A DNA stretch of 10,905 nt, taken from NCBI GenBank assembly GCA_041687095.1, contig JAWLCQ010000159.1, positions 1-10,905 on the forward strand, read 5' to 3'. The notes beneath the pieces were generated by a model, which was not told the DNA's origin, ran no database searches, and saw nothing but the letters and a program-made list of their open reading frames with translations. This DNA comes from JAWLCQ01 sp041687095. Its GTDB lineage: Bacteria; Planctomycetota; Phycisphaerae; SM23-33. How positions within the stretch are numbered: the stretch's first letter is position 1; every line of letters begins with the position of its first letter. The translations under genes and the position numbers were made by a program. Positions 1 to 6,363 of the stretch are shown here, piece after piece.

Positions 1-73
1 GGTGCCACGGCTGCGCCGTTTGCAGCCGTGCTGCCGGGAAGGACACGGCTGCAAACGGCGCAGCCGTGGCACC
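1..73. repeat. Perfect nested palindrome (two mini-hairpins head to head)
   Basis: Bases 1-30 are the exact reverse complement of bases 44-73, with a 13-nt spacer, so the element can form one 30-bp stem. Each arm is also a hairpin by itself: CACGGCTGC, 7-nt loop, GCAGCCGTG at 6-30, and the same 9-bp stem at 44-68. The two loops, GCCGTTT and AAACGGC, are complementary to each other. The palindrome may extend past the window edge. It lies about 100 nt beyond the rnfD stop, where it could stop or stabilise the operon transcript. There is no T-tract, so an intrinsic-terminator call is not supported. The architecture matches the paired mini-hairpins at 7540-7695, which suggests one family of REPIN/BIME-like intergenic repeats. 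Confidence 0.85.
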
Positions 74-131
74 CGGCGTGACCTCGCCTCTCCAAGGGGC
101 CCCGGAACTTGCTCCATGCCTGCCAGACGGA

Positions 132-165
132 AATCCGCAATCCACAATCCGCAATCCGCAATTCC
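132..165. repeat. Tandem heptamer repeat, AATCCGC-type
   Basis: Four consecutive 7-bp units (AATCCGC, AATCCAC, AATCCGC, AATCCGC) are followed by a partial, diverged unit (AATTCC). The array sits 9 nt past the rnfD stop codon, between that gene and the terminal palindrome. It is visibly more AT-rich than its surroundings. Tandem arrays like this can change copy number by slippage. No function can be read from the sequence. Confidence 0.8.
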
Positions 166-173
166 AGGCCCCG

Positions 174-1409
174 TCAGGAGGCCGCCGCCTTGCGTCTCCT
201 CCGGAAGCGGGGGAGGCCCAGGACGCGGGGGCGCCAGGCGGCGTCGATGGCGGGGGTGAAGGTGTTCATGATGAGGACCGCGAGGTAGGCGGGGATGGGC
301 GTGTCCATGTAGAGTTGCAGGAGCATGGCCAGCGCGCCCACGCCCGCCCCGAACAGCACCTGCCCCCCGCCCGTCACCGGGCGCGAGGTCATCTCGGGCG
401 CCAGGAAGAACGCCGCCAGCATCAGTTCCCCCCCGAGCAACTGGTAGCACACGTAGATGAACCCGGCATCCCCGCCCTCGAGCGTCACGGGGAACCAGGC
501 GGTGCGGACGGCGTCGTTGGGGCCCAGCAGGTACACCGGGGCGATCGCCGCGGTCACGGCGGCGGCGGCGAGGATCGAGACGGGCAGGATCCACTTCACG
601 TAGTTGCGGTACACGAGGTACAGGCCCGCGACGACGATGAGGATGGCCGACGTCTCCCCGATGCCCCCCGCCCGCGTGCCGAACAACAGGTCGCGGATGG
701 GCCGCAAGTGGCTCATGACGGGAGGGGGGAGACGCTGCCCGTCCTGGGGCGGGGGCGGAACGGTGGAGAGCGAGGAGAACCGGGGGTCCTCGCGGTCGGT
801 CAGCCCGTCGAGCACGTGCGAGGCGGGCTCGTAGCGGAAGGCGTCCACGCCGGGGGGCGCGGGGCGGTCGAACCACGTGCGGAGGTTCGTGACCTCCACC
901 GCGTTGTTCACGTCGCCCACCAGCACGTGCGACTGCGCGAGGATCGGCCACGTGCCGGGGGCGAGGGGAACGGCGAAGAGGACGGCGACGGCGAAGCGGC
1001 CGACGAGGGCGGGCTGCCAGAGGAAGTGCCCCACGCCCCCGAAGATCGCCTTGCCCACGAGGACGGCGAAGGCGGCGGCGACGACGGGGACGTACCAGGG
1101 GGCGAAGGGGGGCAGCGTCAGGGCCAGCAGCACCCCCGTCAGCAGCCCGTGGGTGCGCCCCCCCAGGGCGGGGACGCGGGTCACGCGGAAGTACACCTGC
1201 TCGATCCCCACGCACGACACGATCGCCAGGCCGCTGACGATCATCGCCCGCCACCCGAACAGGACCCAGCCCATCAGCAGCGGGGCGCAGGCGGCGAGGG
1301 TCTGCACCAGGAACACGTGCCGCACCGTCTCCTGCGCGTGCAGGAAGGGCGACTCGAAGGTGGGGTAGCGGACCTCGGGGGCGGCCTCCGGGCGGTTCCG
1401 CGGGCTCAT
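174..1409 (-). CDS. rnfD: RnfD/NqrB-family membrane subunit of an Rnf-like electron transport complex
   Basis: 411 aa. Family hallmarks are clear: SPFLHAQETV near residue 20, THGLLTGVLLALTLPP at 87-101, VGKAIFGGVGHFLWQPALVGR at about 118-138 (described here by its ends only), GIGETSA at 249-255, and a C-terminal LLGGELMLAAFF, then SRPVT and LIMNTFTPAID at 379-389. Known members are polytopic subunits that carry a covalent FMN and help pump Na+ or H+ across the inner membrane. Oddities: the usual S/T-G-A-T flavinylation motif is not found. Where it is expected there is DGLTDREDP (201-209), followed by a Pro-rich stretch. The usual Asn residues of the GxNxFNPA loop are His and Gln here. The start was chosen because its ATG overlaps the rnfC stop as ATGA and has a GAGG about 6 nt upstream; the longer open frame to 1739 lies antisense-in-frame over rnfC and is not protein-like. 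The family call is firm; use of the standard cofactor is doubtful. Confidence 0.88.
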   Translation of the reverse strand: MSPRNRPEAAPEVRYPTFESPFLHAQETVRHVFLVQTLAACAPLLMGWVLFGWRAMIVSGLAIVSCVGIEQVYFRVTRVPALGGRTHGLLTGVLLALTLPPFAPWYVPVVAAAFAVLVGKAIFGGVGHFLWQPALVGRFAVAVLFAVPLAPGTWPILAQSHVLVGDVNNAVEVTNLRTWFDRPAPPGVDAFRYEPASHVLDGLTDREDPRFSSLSTVPPPPQDGQRLPPPVMSHLRPIRDLLFGTRAGGIGETSAILIVVAGLYLVYRNYVKWILPVSILAAAAVTAAIAPVYLLGPNDAVRTAWFPVTLEGGDAGFIYVCYQLLGGELMLAAFFLAPEMTSRPVTGGGQVLFGAGVGALAMLLQLYMDTPIPAYLAVLIMNTFTPAIDAAWRPRVLGLPRFRRRRKAAAS

Positions 1410-2746
1410 GGGGCGTCCTCGCGCGGGGCGGAAGCGGCGGCGGATTGGTGGCGGAAGAGGATGTGCTTGATCTCCTTCACCCGCTGGGTGAGGGGCAGGC
1501 GGGCGGGGCAGACGAACGAGCACACTCCGCACTCGATGCACGCCGTCGCCCCCAGGTGGTCGGCGTGCTCCAGGTCCCCGAGTTCGAACGCGTCGTTCAG
1601 GGCCGCCACGTTCAGCCGCACCGGGCAGTGGTCCGTGCACCACGAGCAGCGGATGCAGGGCCCGGGCGGAAGGACGGGCCGGGCGTGGAGGGCGAGGACC
1701 GCGTCCGTGCCGGGGGAGACGACGGTGTCGCGGTCGCACCGGAAGCCGACCATCGGCCCCCCGTGGATGACGGGGTCGGCGGTGTCGGGGGCGAGGGCGA
1801 GGCAGTCGGCGCCCAGGGGCGTCCAGACGTTGCCCGGAGCGTCCGCGCGGTCCCCGGCGAGGGTGACGACGCGGTGGGTGGGGGGCTCGTTACAGGCGGC
1901 CCAGCGGTAGGCGGCGAAGCAGGTGGCGGGGTCGATGACGGCCACCCCGACCTCCATGGTCCGCCCCCCCGGGGGGGCCTCGCGGCGGCAGAGGACCTTG
2001 ACGAGGATCGTATCGTTGCCGATCGGGTACTTGTACGACAGGGCGACGCGTTCGATGTCGCGGGAGCGGGCGGCGTCGGCGAGGTGGCGGTAGGCGTCGA
2101 GGTGGCGGGGATCGACCACGATCGCCCGCCGGCGGATCCCCGCGGCCTTCGCCAGGATCTCCAGCCCGAACACCACCTCGGGCCCGTGCTCGGCGAGGAG
2201 GCGGTGGGCGGCCGTCACGGACGGCTGCTGCTCCATGCCGTTGAGCAGGAGGATGCGGCAGGCTTTTTCGCGGGCGCGGAGGGCCCAGCGGTGCAGGAGG
2301 ACCTGGGTGGAGCGTTGGAGGGGGAACCCGCCCTCGGCGAGGCGGGCGAGGAGGGTGTCGGCGTCGGCGGCCCGCCAGTCGAAGGTTTCGACGGCGAGGG
2401 GGATGGAGGCGGGGGAGGCGTCGAGGTCGACGAGTTCGACGGCCTGCACCGTGGCGGAGTCCCCGAAGAGGACGGTGTTGACGGGGGTGACGGCGGCGAC
2501 GCGCCCGTCGCGGGGGGCGTACACCCGCAGCCCGTCGGGGCGGGGCGAGCGGGCGAGGAGGTCGCCCGCGCGGACGCGGGTGGACAGGGGCACGACGAGG
2601 TCGGCCGGGGCGGACTTGCCGCAGACCAGGGGTACGCGGAGGCGGGGCAGGGGACGGCAGGGGCGGATGGGCGCGCGGAGCGTGGCCTCCTTCTCCTCCG
2701 GAAGGTCAATTCCGCCGGCGAATGTTCCGTACCGTCGAAGGGCCAT
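1406..2746 (-). CDS. rnfC: RnfC-like iron-sulfur subunit (divergent)
   Basis: 446 aa, soluble. The N-terminus has the RnfC-type F-x-GGI signature (FAGGIDLPEEK, 9-19), followed by a barrel-sandwich-like segment (about 35-105). KYPIGND (239-245) and EAPPGG (256-261) match the conserved YPxG...PPGG block of RnfC/NuoF-like proteins. GNVWTPLG (305-312) fits the SLBB-like region. Two CxxCxxCxxxCP cassettes, CIRCSWCTDHCP (364-375) and CIECGVCSFVCP (403-414), should each bind a 4Fe-4S cluster. In known Rnf complexes this peripheral subunit passes electrons between NAD(H) and the membrane part. Odd: the glycine-rich GxGGxGFPTxxK loop is reduced to AEGGFPLQR (137-145), and the NGxExEP block reads NGMEQQP (169-175), so NADH/FMN binding may be altered or lost. 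The gene lies 7 nt after the parvulin gene and overlaps rnfD by 4 nt. A C7G7 run (1964-1977) encodes the PPGG turn. Confidence 0.86.
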   Translation of the reverse strand: MALRRYGTFAGGIDLPEEKEATLRAPIRPCRPLPRLRVPLVCGKSAPADLVVPLSTRVRAGDLLARSPRPDGLRVYAPRDGRVAAVTPVNTVLFGDSATVQAVELVDLDASPASIPLAVETFDWRAADADTLLARLAEGGFPLQRSTQVLLHRWALRAREKACRILLLNGMEQQPSVTAAHRLLAEHGPEVVFGLEILAKAAGIRRRAIVVDPRHLDAYRHLADAARSRDIERVALSYKYPIGNDTILVKVLCRREAPPGGRTMEVGVAVIDPATCFAAYRWAACNEPPTHRVVTLAGDRADAPGNVWTPLGADCLALAPDTADPVIHGGPMVGFRCDRDTVVSPGTDAVLALHARPVLPPGPCIRCSWCTDHCPVRLNVAALNDAFELGDLEHADHLGATACIECGVCSFVCPARLPLTQRVKEIKHILFRHQSAAASAPREDAP

Positions 2747-2753
2747 ACCGGGC

Positions 2754-3842
2754 TCAGGGGGCGGATTCCGACCGGGCCTTTTCCCGCAGCGTCGGATCGA
2801 CGAAGGTGATGGTGGCCTGGCTGTAGAGGTCGGCCCAGATGCGTTCGGCGAGGAGGGTGATCTGCCGCTGGCGGAGCGTCTCGGTGAGGTCGGCGCGGAC
2901 CTGCTCGAAGTCGGCGGCCTGGGCGCCGATGACCTGCTCCAGGCGGAGCACGTGGAACACCGAGCCCGTCAGGATCGGGCCCGCCAGATCCCCCGGCGCC
3001 TGCATCGCCAGGGCCTCGCGGCGGAGGATGTCGGGGATCTCCGGGGGCGAGAGCGGCCCGATCGGCGGCAGCAACCCGCCCTCCTTGGCGGTGGTGGGGT
3101 GGCGGCTGTAGCGCTTGGCGAGGGTGGCGAAGTCCGCCCCCCGCCGCAGCTCCCCGAGCATCTGCTGCGCCTCGTGCTGCGTGCTCACCTGGATGTGCCG
3201 CACCACCACCCGCCGCCCGTACTGGTCGCCGTACTCCGTGCGGAGGTCGGCGTCGGTGATGTGGACGCGCTGCTCGGCGAGCTTGCGGAGCATGGCGTTG
3301 CGGCGGATGGTGACGTCCCAGTGCTCGCGCGGGACGCGCTTCTTCTCCTGGATCTGCCGGAGGATCGAATCCCGCTGGTCGGGCGTGTAGTCCTCCCCGA
3401 CGACCTCGCGGAGCGTGCGGTCGTTCTCGGCGAGCACGTCGTCCTCGCTCAGCGTGAGCTGCTGCCGGGCGAACTCCTGGCGGACCATCTCCGTCGCGAC
3501 CAACTGCTGGGCCATCTCCAGCCCGAACCCCTGGAGCAGCAGGTCGTGGAGCTCGGCCATGTACAGCGGCGTGCCGTTGACCATCGCCATGACCGGGCGC
3601 GACGCACCGTCGGCAGGGGGCTTGGGGTTAGAACCAGCCGCCGGGGCGGCCGGTGACCCGCGGTCCGCGTGCGTCGCGGCGGGCTGGTCCGCCCCCGCCG
3701 TCGCGGCCGCCGCATCGGATCGGCCCCCCAGGCCTTGCGGATCGCACCCCGTCAGCACCAGCATCGCCCCCGTCAGCAGCAACCCGACGACAGGGCAAGA
3801 CCGTCCCAAGACCCGCGCCGCAGAGAATCGTGGTGAAAGCAT
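2754..3842 (-). CDS. PpiC/SurA-type peptidyl-prolyl isomerase lipoprotein
   Basis: 362 aa from the chosen ATG. The N-terminal signal peptide ends in a lipobox, LVLTGC with Cys33, predicting a lipid-anchored envelope protein. Residues 34-82 are an Ala/Pro-rich linker. Residues 83-200 form a SurA-N-like helical chaperone region starting VMAMVNGTPLYMAELHD. A parvulin domain spans about 211-305, with VVRHIQV (213-219), FATLAKRYSRHP (238-249) and KEGGLLPP (253-260), followed by a helical tail. Such proteins fold or escort exported proteins by cis/trans prolyl isomerisation. It is first in an operon with rnfC and rnfD (7-nt gap), so it may help mature exported parts of that complex; that role is inferred. 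A longer TTG-started reading (3878) is possible but unlikely, because that TTG lies in a good -35 box. No Shine-Dalgarno is seen before the ATG, which fits leaderless translation. Confidence 0.88.
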   Translation of the reverse strand: MLSPRFSAARVLGRSCPVVGLLLTGAMLVLTGCDPQGLGGRSDAAAATAGADQPAATHADRGSPAAPAAGSNPKPPADGASRPVMAMVNGTPLYMAELHDLLLQGFGLEMAQQLVATEMVRQEFARQQLTLSEDDVLAENDRTLREVVGEDYTPDQRDSILRQIQEKKRVPREHWDVTIRRNAMLRKLAEQRVHITDADLRTEYGDQYGRRVVVRHIQVSTQHEAQQMLGELRRGADFATLAKRYSRHPTTAKEGGLLPPIGPLSPPEIPDILRREALAMQAPGDLAGPILTGSVFHVLRLEQVIGAQAADFEQVRADLTETLRQRQITLLAERIWADLYSQATITFVDPTLREKARSESAP

Positions 3843-3848
3843 CCTGCT

Positions 3849-3878
3849 AGAGTACCGCCCCGCACCGGGGCGGGTCAA
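3849..3878 (-). promoter_or_regulatory. Putative leaderless-type promoter of the parvulin-rnfCD operon with embedded palindrome
   Basis: On the minus strand TTGACC (3878-3873) is separated by 18 bp from TACTCT (3854-3849), which fits the TANNNT form of the -10 box. Six bases later comes the ATG at 3842, so transcription would begin at or next to the start codon. The spacer is almost filled by the perfect inverted repeat CCGCCCCG-CAC-CGGGGCGG (3855-3873), a candidate operator or a 5' hairpin. The -10 match is only moderate, so the call is tentative. Confidence 0.45.
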
Positions 3879-3978
3879 TCCACGCCGCCCGCCGCGGCAG
3901 GGCTATCGCATCTCCACGGCCCGGGCGGCTTGCCCCCGCCTCCGCCGACAGTCCGCCTCCCTTCCGGTCCCGGGAGCC

Positions 3979-6129
3979 CTACGGAGAGGCCTTCATCGCC
4001 TCAACGCCCTCGGGGCTGCCCACGACGACCACGCCGTCGTCGCCCGCCAGTACGTCCGACGCCCGTGGGGCGGTGATTCGCTCGGGGCCCCGACGGATGC
4101 CGATGACCGTCACGCCGTAACGGCTGCGGAAATCCAGGGCGGCCAGCGTCTTGCCCACCCAGGGCGACTGCGGAGGAACGTGGATCTCGTCGGCCCCGAA
4201 GGCCTTGGCCTGATCCTGCGGGCCACCCAGCTCGCGCTGCCGCAGGTACGTGACGGCCGGGCCGGCCTGCTCGGGGGAGCACAGCAGCACGAGGCGGTCG
4301 CCGGGGTAGACGTGGAAGTCGGGGGCGGGGTTGAAGTGGACCTTCCCCGCCCGGCTGACCGCCAGCACGGAGACCCCCAGATCGCGGCGAAGGTCCAGGT
4401 CGCGCAGCGCCTTGCCGGTGAAGACGGACCCCGGCTGGAGGGGCACCTCCTCCAGCACGGCCGGCCAGTCCCGCAGGCCCGGCAGCGACTGGACGGCGCC
4501 GGTGATGGCCTCGACCGCTTGCTCGGCCGCGTCGTTGAACGGCTGGAGCACCAGGTGCGCGCCGAGCCGGTGATACTGCTCGGCGTACGCGGCGTCTGCG
4601 GCGGTCAGGGCGGTCCGCCCGCTGAACCGGGCCTCCTCCAGGAGATGGAACAGCGAGACGTTGATGTCGTGATCGCGGATGGCGCACAGCACCCATCGCG
4701 CGCGGTCCAGCGGGAGTTGGGCCAGCATCTCCGGGTCCCCGGCGTCGCCGTAGAGCACCGACAGGCCCATCTCCCGGCCTCGCTCCAGCGCCTGGGGGTC
4801 GAAATCGACCGCCAGCAGCCGCCAGCCGTGCTGCTGGAGGCGGGCGGCGATGGCGCTGCCGTAGTTGCCCAAGCCCATCACGATGATCAAGTGCCGGTCG
4901 ATCGGGCTCGACTCCATCCCCGCCTGCGCCTCGCGGTAGGGGTGGGACCGCTCGAAAACGCTCAGGAGCCCCGACAGCCGGGCGTACAACGGGCCCGAGT
5001 ACAGGATCATGTACGTCGAGGCGAAGATCGTCACCAGGCCTACAAGCGTGATGAGGCTCATGGCCGAGCTGTCGATGTGCCCGAGGCTGTAGCCCAGGGC
5101 GGCGAGGATGAGCGAAAACTCGCTGATCTGCGCCACCGCCAGGCCGGACATGAACCCGGTGCGCTTGCGGTAGCCCATCAGGCCCATGATGGCCAGGACG
5201 ATGATCGGGTTGCCGACGAGTACGAATATCGAGAAGACCGACGCCTTGCCCAACTCCCCCCCCAGCGCCGACAGGTCCAAGTTCGCCCCGAGGTGGATGA
5301 AGAAGAACAGCAGCAGGAAGTCTCGCAAGACCACCAGCCGCGCCCCGATGGCGTCCCGCTGCGACGTCGACGCCAGGGAGATGCCCGCCAGGAACGCCCC
5401 GACCTCCTTGCTGAACCCCAGCAGTTCGGCCGTGGACGCCAGGGCGACCGCCCAGGTGATCGCGAACAGCACCAGCAGTTCCGGGGAGCGGGCGATGTAG
5501 TTCAGGGCGCGGGGCAGGACCCAGCGCATCAGGGCGACGACGGCCCCGAGCATCAGGACGCCCTTGCCCAGAATCCATAGCGACTCGGTGAGGAAGTTCC
5601 GCCCCTCCTCGTGCCCTCCCCCGAACGCGGCGAGGCCGATCAGGGCCAGAATCGCCACGATGTCCTGGACGATCAGGAACCCCACCGCGATCCGCCCGTG
5701 GAGCGAGTCGATCTCCTTCTTGTCCGACAGCAGCTTGACGATGATGATCGTGCTGGAGAACGTCAGGGCCACCGCGACGTACACCGCCGTGACGAACTGC
5801 ATCCCGAACGCCAGTGCGATGAGAAAGCCGATCAGGGAGGTGAAGGCGACCTGCCCCAGCCCCGTCGCCAGGGCCACCGGGCCGACCGTTCGGATCATGC
5901 CCACGTCGAGGCGGAGCCCCACCACGAACAGCAGCAGCGAGATTCCGATGCTGGCGAACAGCTCGATCTCGTGCGCCCCCTGGACCAGGCCGATGGCCGA
6001 GGGGCCCACCAGGATGCCCGCCAACAGGAACGAGATGATCAGCGGCTGGCGCAGCTTGAGCCCCGCCGCCGCGATCACGGCCGCGACCGCCAGCACCCCC
6101 GCCACTTCGGCAAACGGCGTCCATTCCAT
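3979..6129 (-). CDS. KefB/CPA2-type cation:proton antiporter with TrkA-N and two TrkA-C domains
   Basis: 716 aa. Residues 10-385 are a Na+/H+-exchanger (CPA2) membrane domain with about a dozen hydrophobic helices. Visible signatures are LAGILVGP (36-43), FVVGLRLD (68-75), FSSTIIIVKLL (124-134) and FLIVQDIVAI (151-160), whose Gln-Asp pair is typical of KefB/KefC relatives. Residues 413-525 are a TrkA-N/RCK Rossmann domain with GLGNYG (419-424) and an acidic D442 at the end of the second strand, pointing to NAD(H) as ligand. Two TrkA-C domains follow (about 555-630 and 645-715). Such proteins exchange K+ or Na+ for H+ at the inner membrane under nucleotide control. The start has AGGGA about 6 nt upstream. 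It is separated by 136 bp from the downstream parvulin gene, which has its own promoter candidate, so it is probably a separate unit. Ion specificity cannot be read from the sequence. Confidence 0.92.
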   Translation of the reverse strand: MEWTPFAEVAGVLAVAAVIAAAGLKLRQPLIISFLLAGILVGPSAIGLVQGAHEIELFASIGISLLLFVVGLRLDVGMIRTVGPVALATGLGQVAFTSLIGFLIALAFGMQFVTAVYVAVALTFSSTIIIVKLLSDKKEIDSLHGRIAVGFLIVQDIVAILALIGLAAFGGGHEEGRNFLTESLWILGKGVLMLGAVVALMRWVLPRALNYIARSPELLVLFAITWAVALASTAELLGFSKEVGAFLAGISLASTSQRDAIGARLVVLRDFLLLFFFIHLGANLDLSALGGELGKASVFSIFVLVGNPIIVLAIMGLMGYRKRTGFMSGLAVAQISEFSLILAALGYSLGHIDSSAMSLITLVGLVTIFASTYMILYSGPLYARLSGLLSVFERSHPYREAQAGMESSPIDRHLIIVMGLGNYGSAIAARLQQHGWRLLAVDFDPQALERGREMGLSVLYGDAGDPEMLAQLPLDRARWVLCAIRDHDINVSLFHLLEEARFSGRTALTAADAAYAEQYHRLGAHLVLQPFNDAAEQAVEAITGAVQSLPGLRDWPAVLEEVPLQPGSVFTGKALRDLDLRRDLGVSVLAVSRAGKVHFNPAPDFHVYPGDRLVLLCSPEQAGPAVTYLRQRELGGPQDQAKAFGADEIHVPPQSPWVGKTLAALDFRSRYGVTVIGIRRGPERITAPRASDVLAGDDGVVVVGSPEGVEAMKASP

Positions 6130-6158
6130 GCCGCGTCCCTGCCTTCCTTGGTGGAGCC

Positions 6159-6173
6159 CGTGCGATCCGCACG
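6159..6173. promoter_or_regulatory. Operator-like inverted repeat between kefB-like gene and microprotein
   Basis: CGTGCG-ATC-CGCACG is a perfect 6-bp inverted repeat with a 3-bp centre. It sits in the 66-bp gap between the divergent starts at 6129 and 6196. Its position and dyad symmetry suit a regulator binding site. Short GC-rich dyads are common in such DNA, so support is weak. Confidence 0.3.
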
Positions 6174-6195
6174 TTCCTGTCGCCCAGAGGGCCTC

Positions 6196-6318
6196 ATGGG
6201 TATACTACAGAAGTGCAAGGCGTTTCTGAACCACAAAGCGGAGCCGCAGCCCATGCCCTACTTCATTCAGATCATCCTGGCCGCGCTGCGATCCCTCTTC
6301 TCCCGCAGGCCCCGCTAA
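6196..6318 (+). CDS. Putative 40-aa hydrophobic, basic microprotein
   Basis: The frame runs from ATG at 6196 to TAA at 6316-6318; a second in-frame ATG at 6253 would give 21 aa. I recognise no family. The C-terminal half has a hydrophobic stretch, YFIQIILAALRSLF (22-35), followed by the basic end SRRPR. This suits a short membrane-associated or amphipathic helix. The N-terminal half is polar, with one Cys (C7) and several Lys. Hand-counted G+C by codon position is about 55, 40 and 83 per cent, the coding signature expected here. It does not overlap either flanking gene. Shine-Dalgarno candidates are AGAGG 5 nt before the first ATG and GGAG 9 nt before the second. It diverges from the antiporter gene. 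It could be a small regulator, a type I toxin-like peptide, or a chance frame. Confidence 0.5.
   Translation: MGILQKCKAFLNHKAEPQPMPYFIQIILAALRSLFSRRPR
6202..6230 (-). promoter_or_regulatory. Weak candidate promoter for the antiporter gene
   Basis: On the minus strand TTCAGA (6230-6225), a 17-bp spacer and TAGTAT (6207-6202) each match the sigma70 consensus at 4 of 6 bases. They lie about 70 bp upstream of the antiporter ATG. On the plus strand the same spot reads TATACT (6201-6206), which could instead be a -10 box for the microprotein if translation begins at 6253, though no good -35 is seen. Confidence 0.28.
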
Positions 6319-6363
6319 GGGGATGAAGCCCGTCGGGGCTCGAGAGGCACGAATCGCCCCCGC

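Noticed and set aside
1410..1739. N-terminal extension of rnfD into rnfC
   Set aside because: The extra 110 residues are an Arg/Pro-rich shadow of the rnfC ferredoxin region. The ATG at 1409 has a GAGG and gives the normal RnfD N-terminus.
66..1910. 614-aa plus-strand open frame over rnfD/rnfC
   Set aside because: It is low-complexity Arg/His/Gly/Glu antisense translation of two genes whose true frames show family motifs.
3415..5580. 721-aa plus-strand open frame opposite the antiporter and parvulin genes
   Set aside because: It is antisense to well-matched genes, spans their intergenic gap, and is an Arg/Gly/His/Gln-rich string with no domain. Long shadow frames are expected in DNA with GC-saturated third positions.
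6325..6345. Possible terminator AGCCC-GTCG-GGGCT after the microprotein
   Set aside because: The stem is only five base pairs with no T-tract, which is within chance expectation in this GC-rich sequence.
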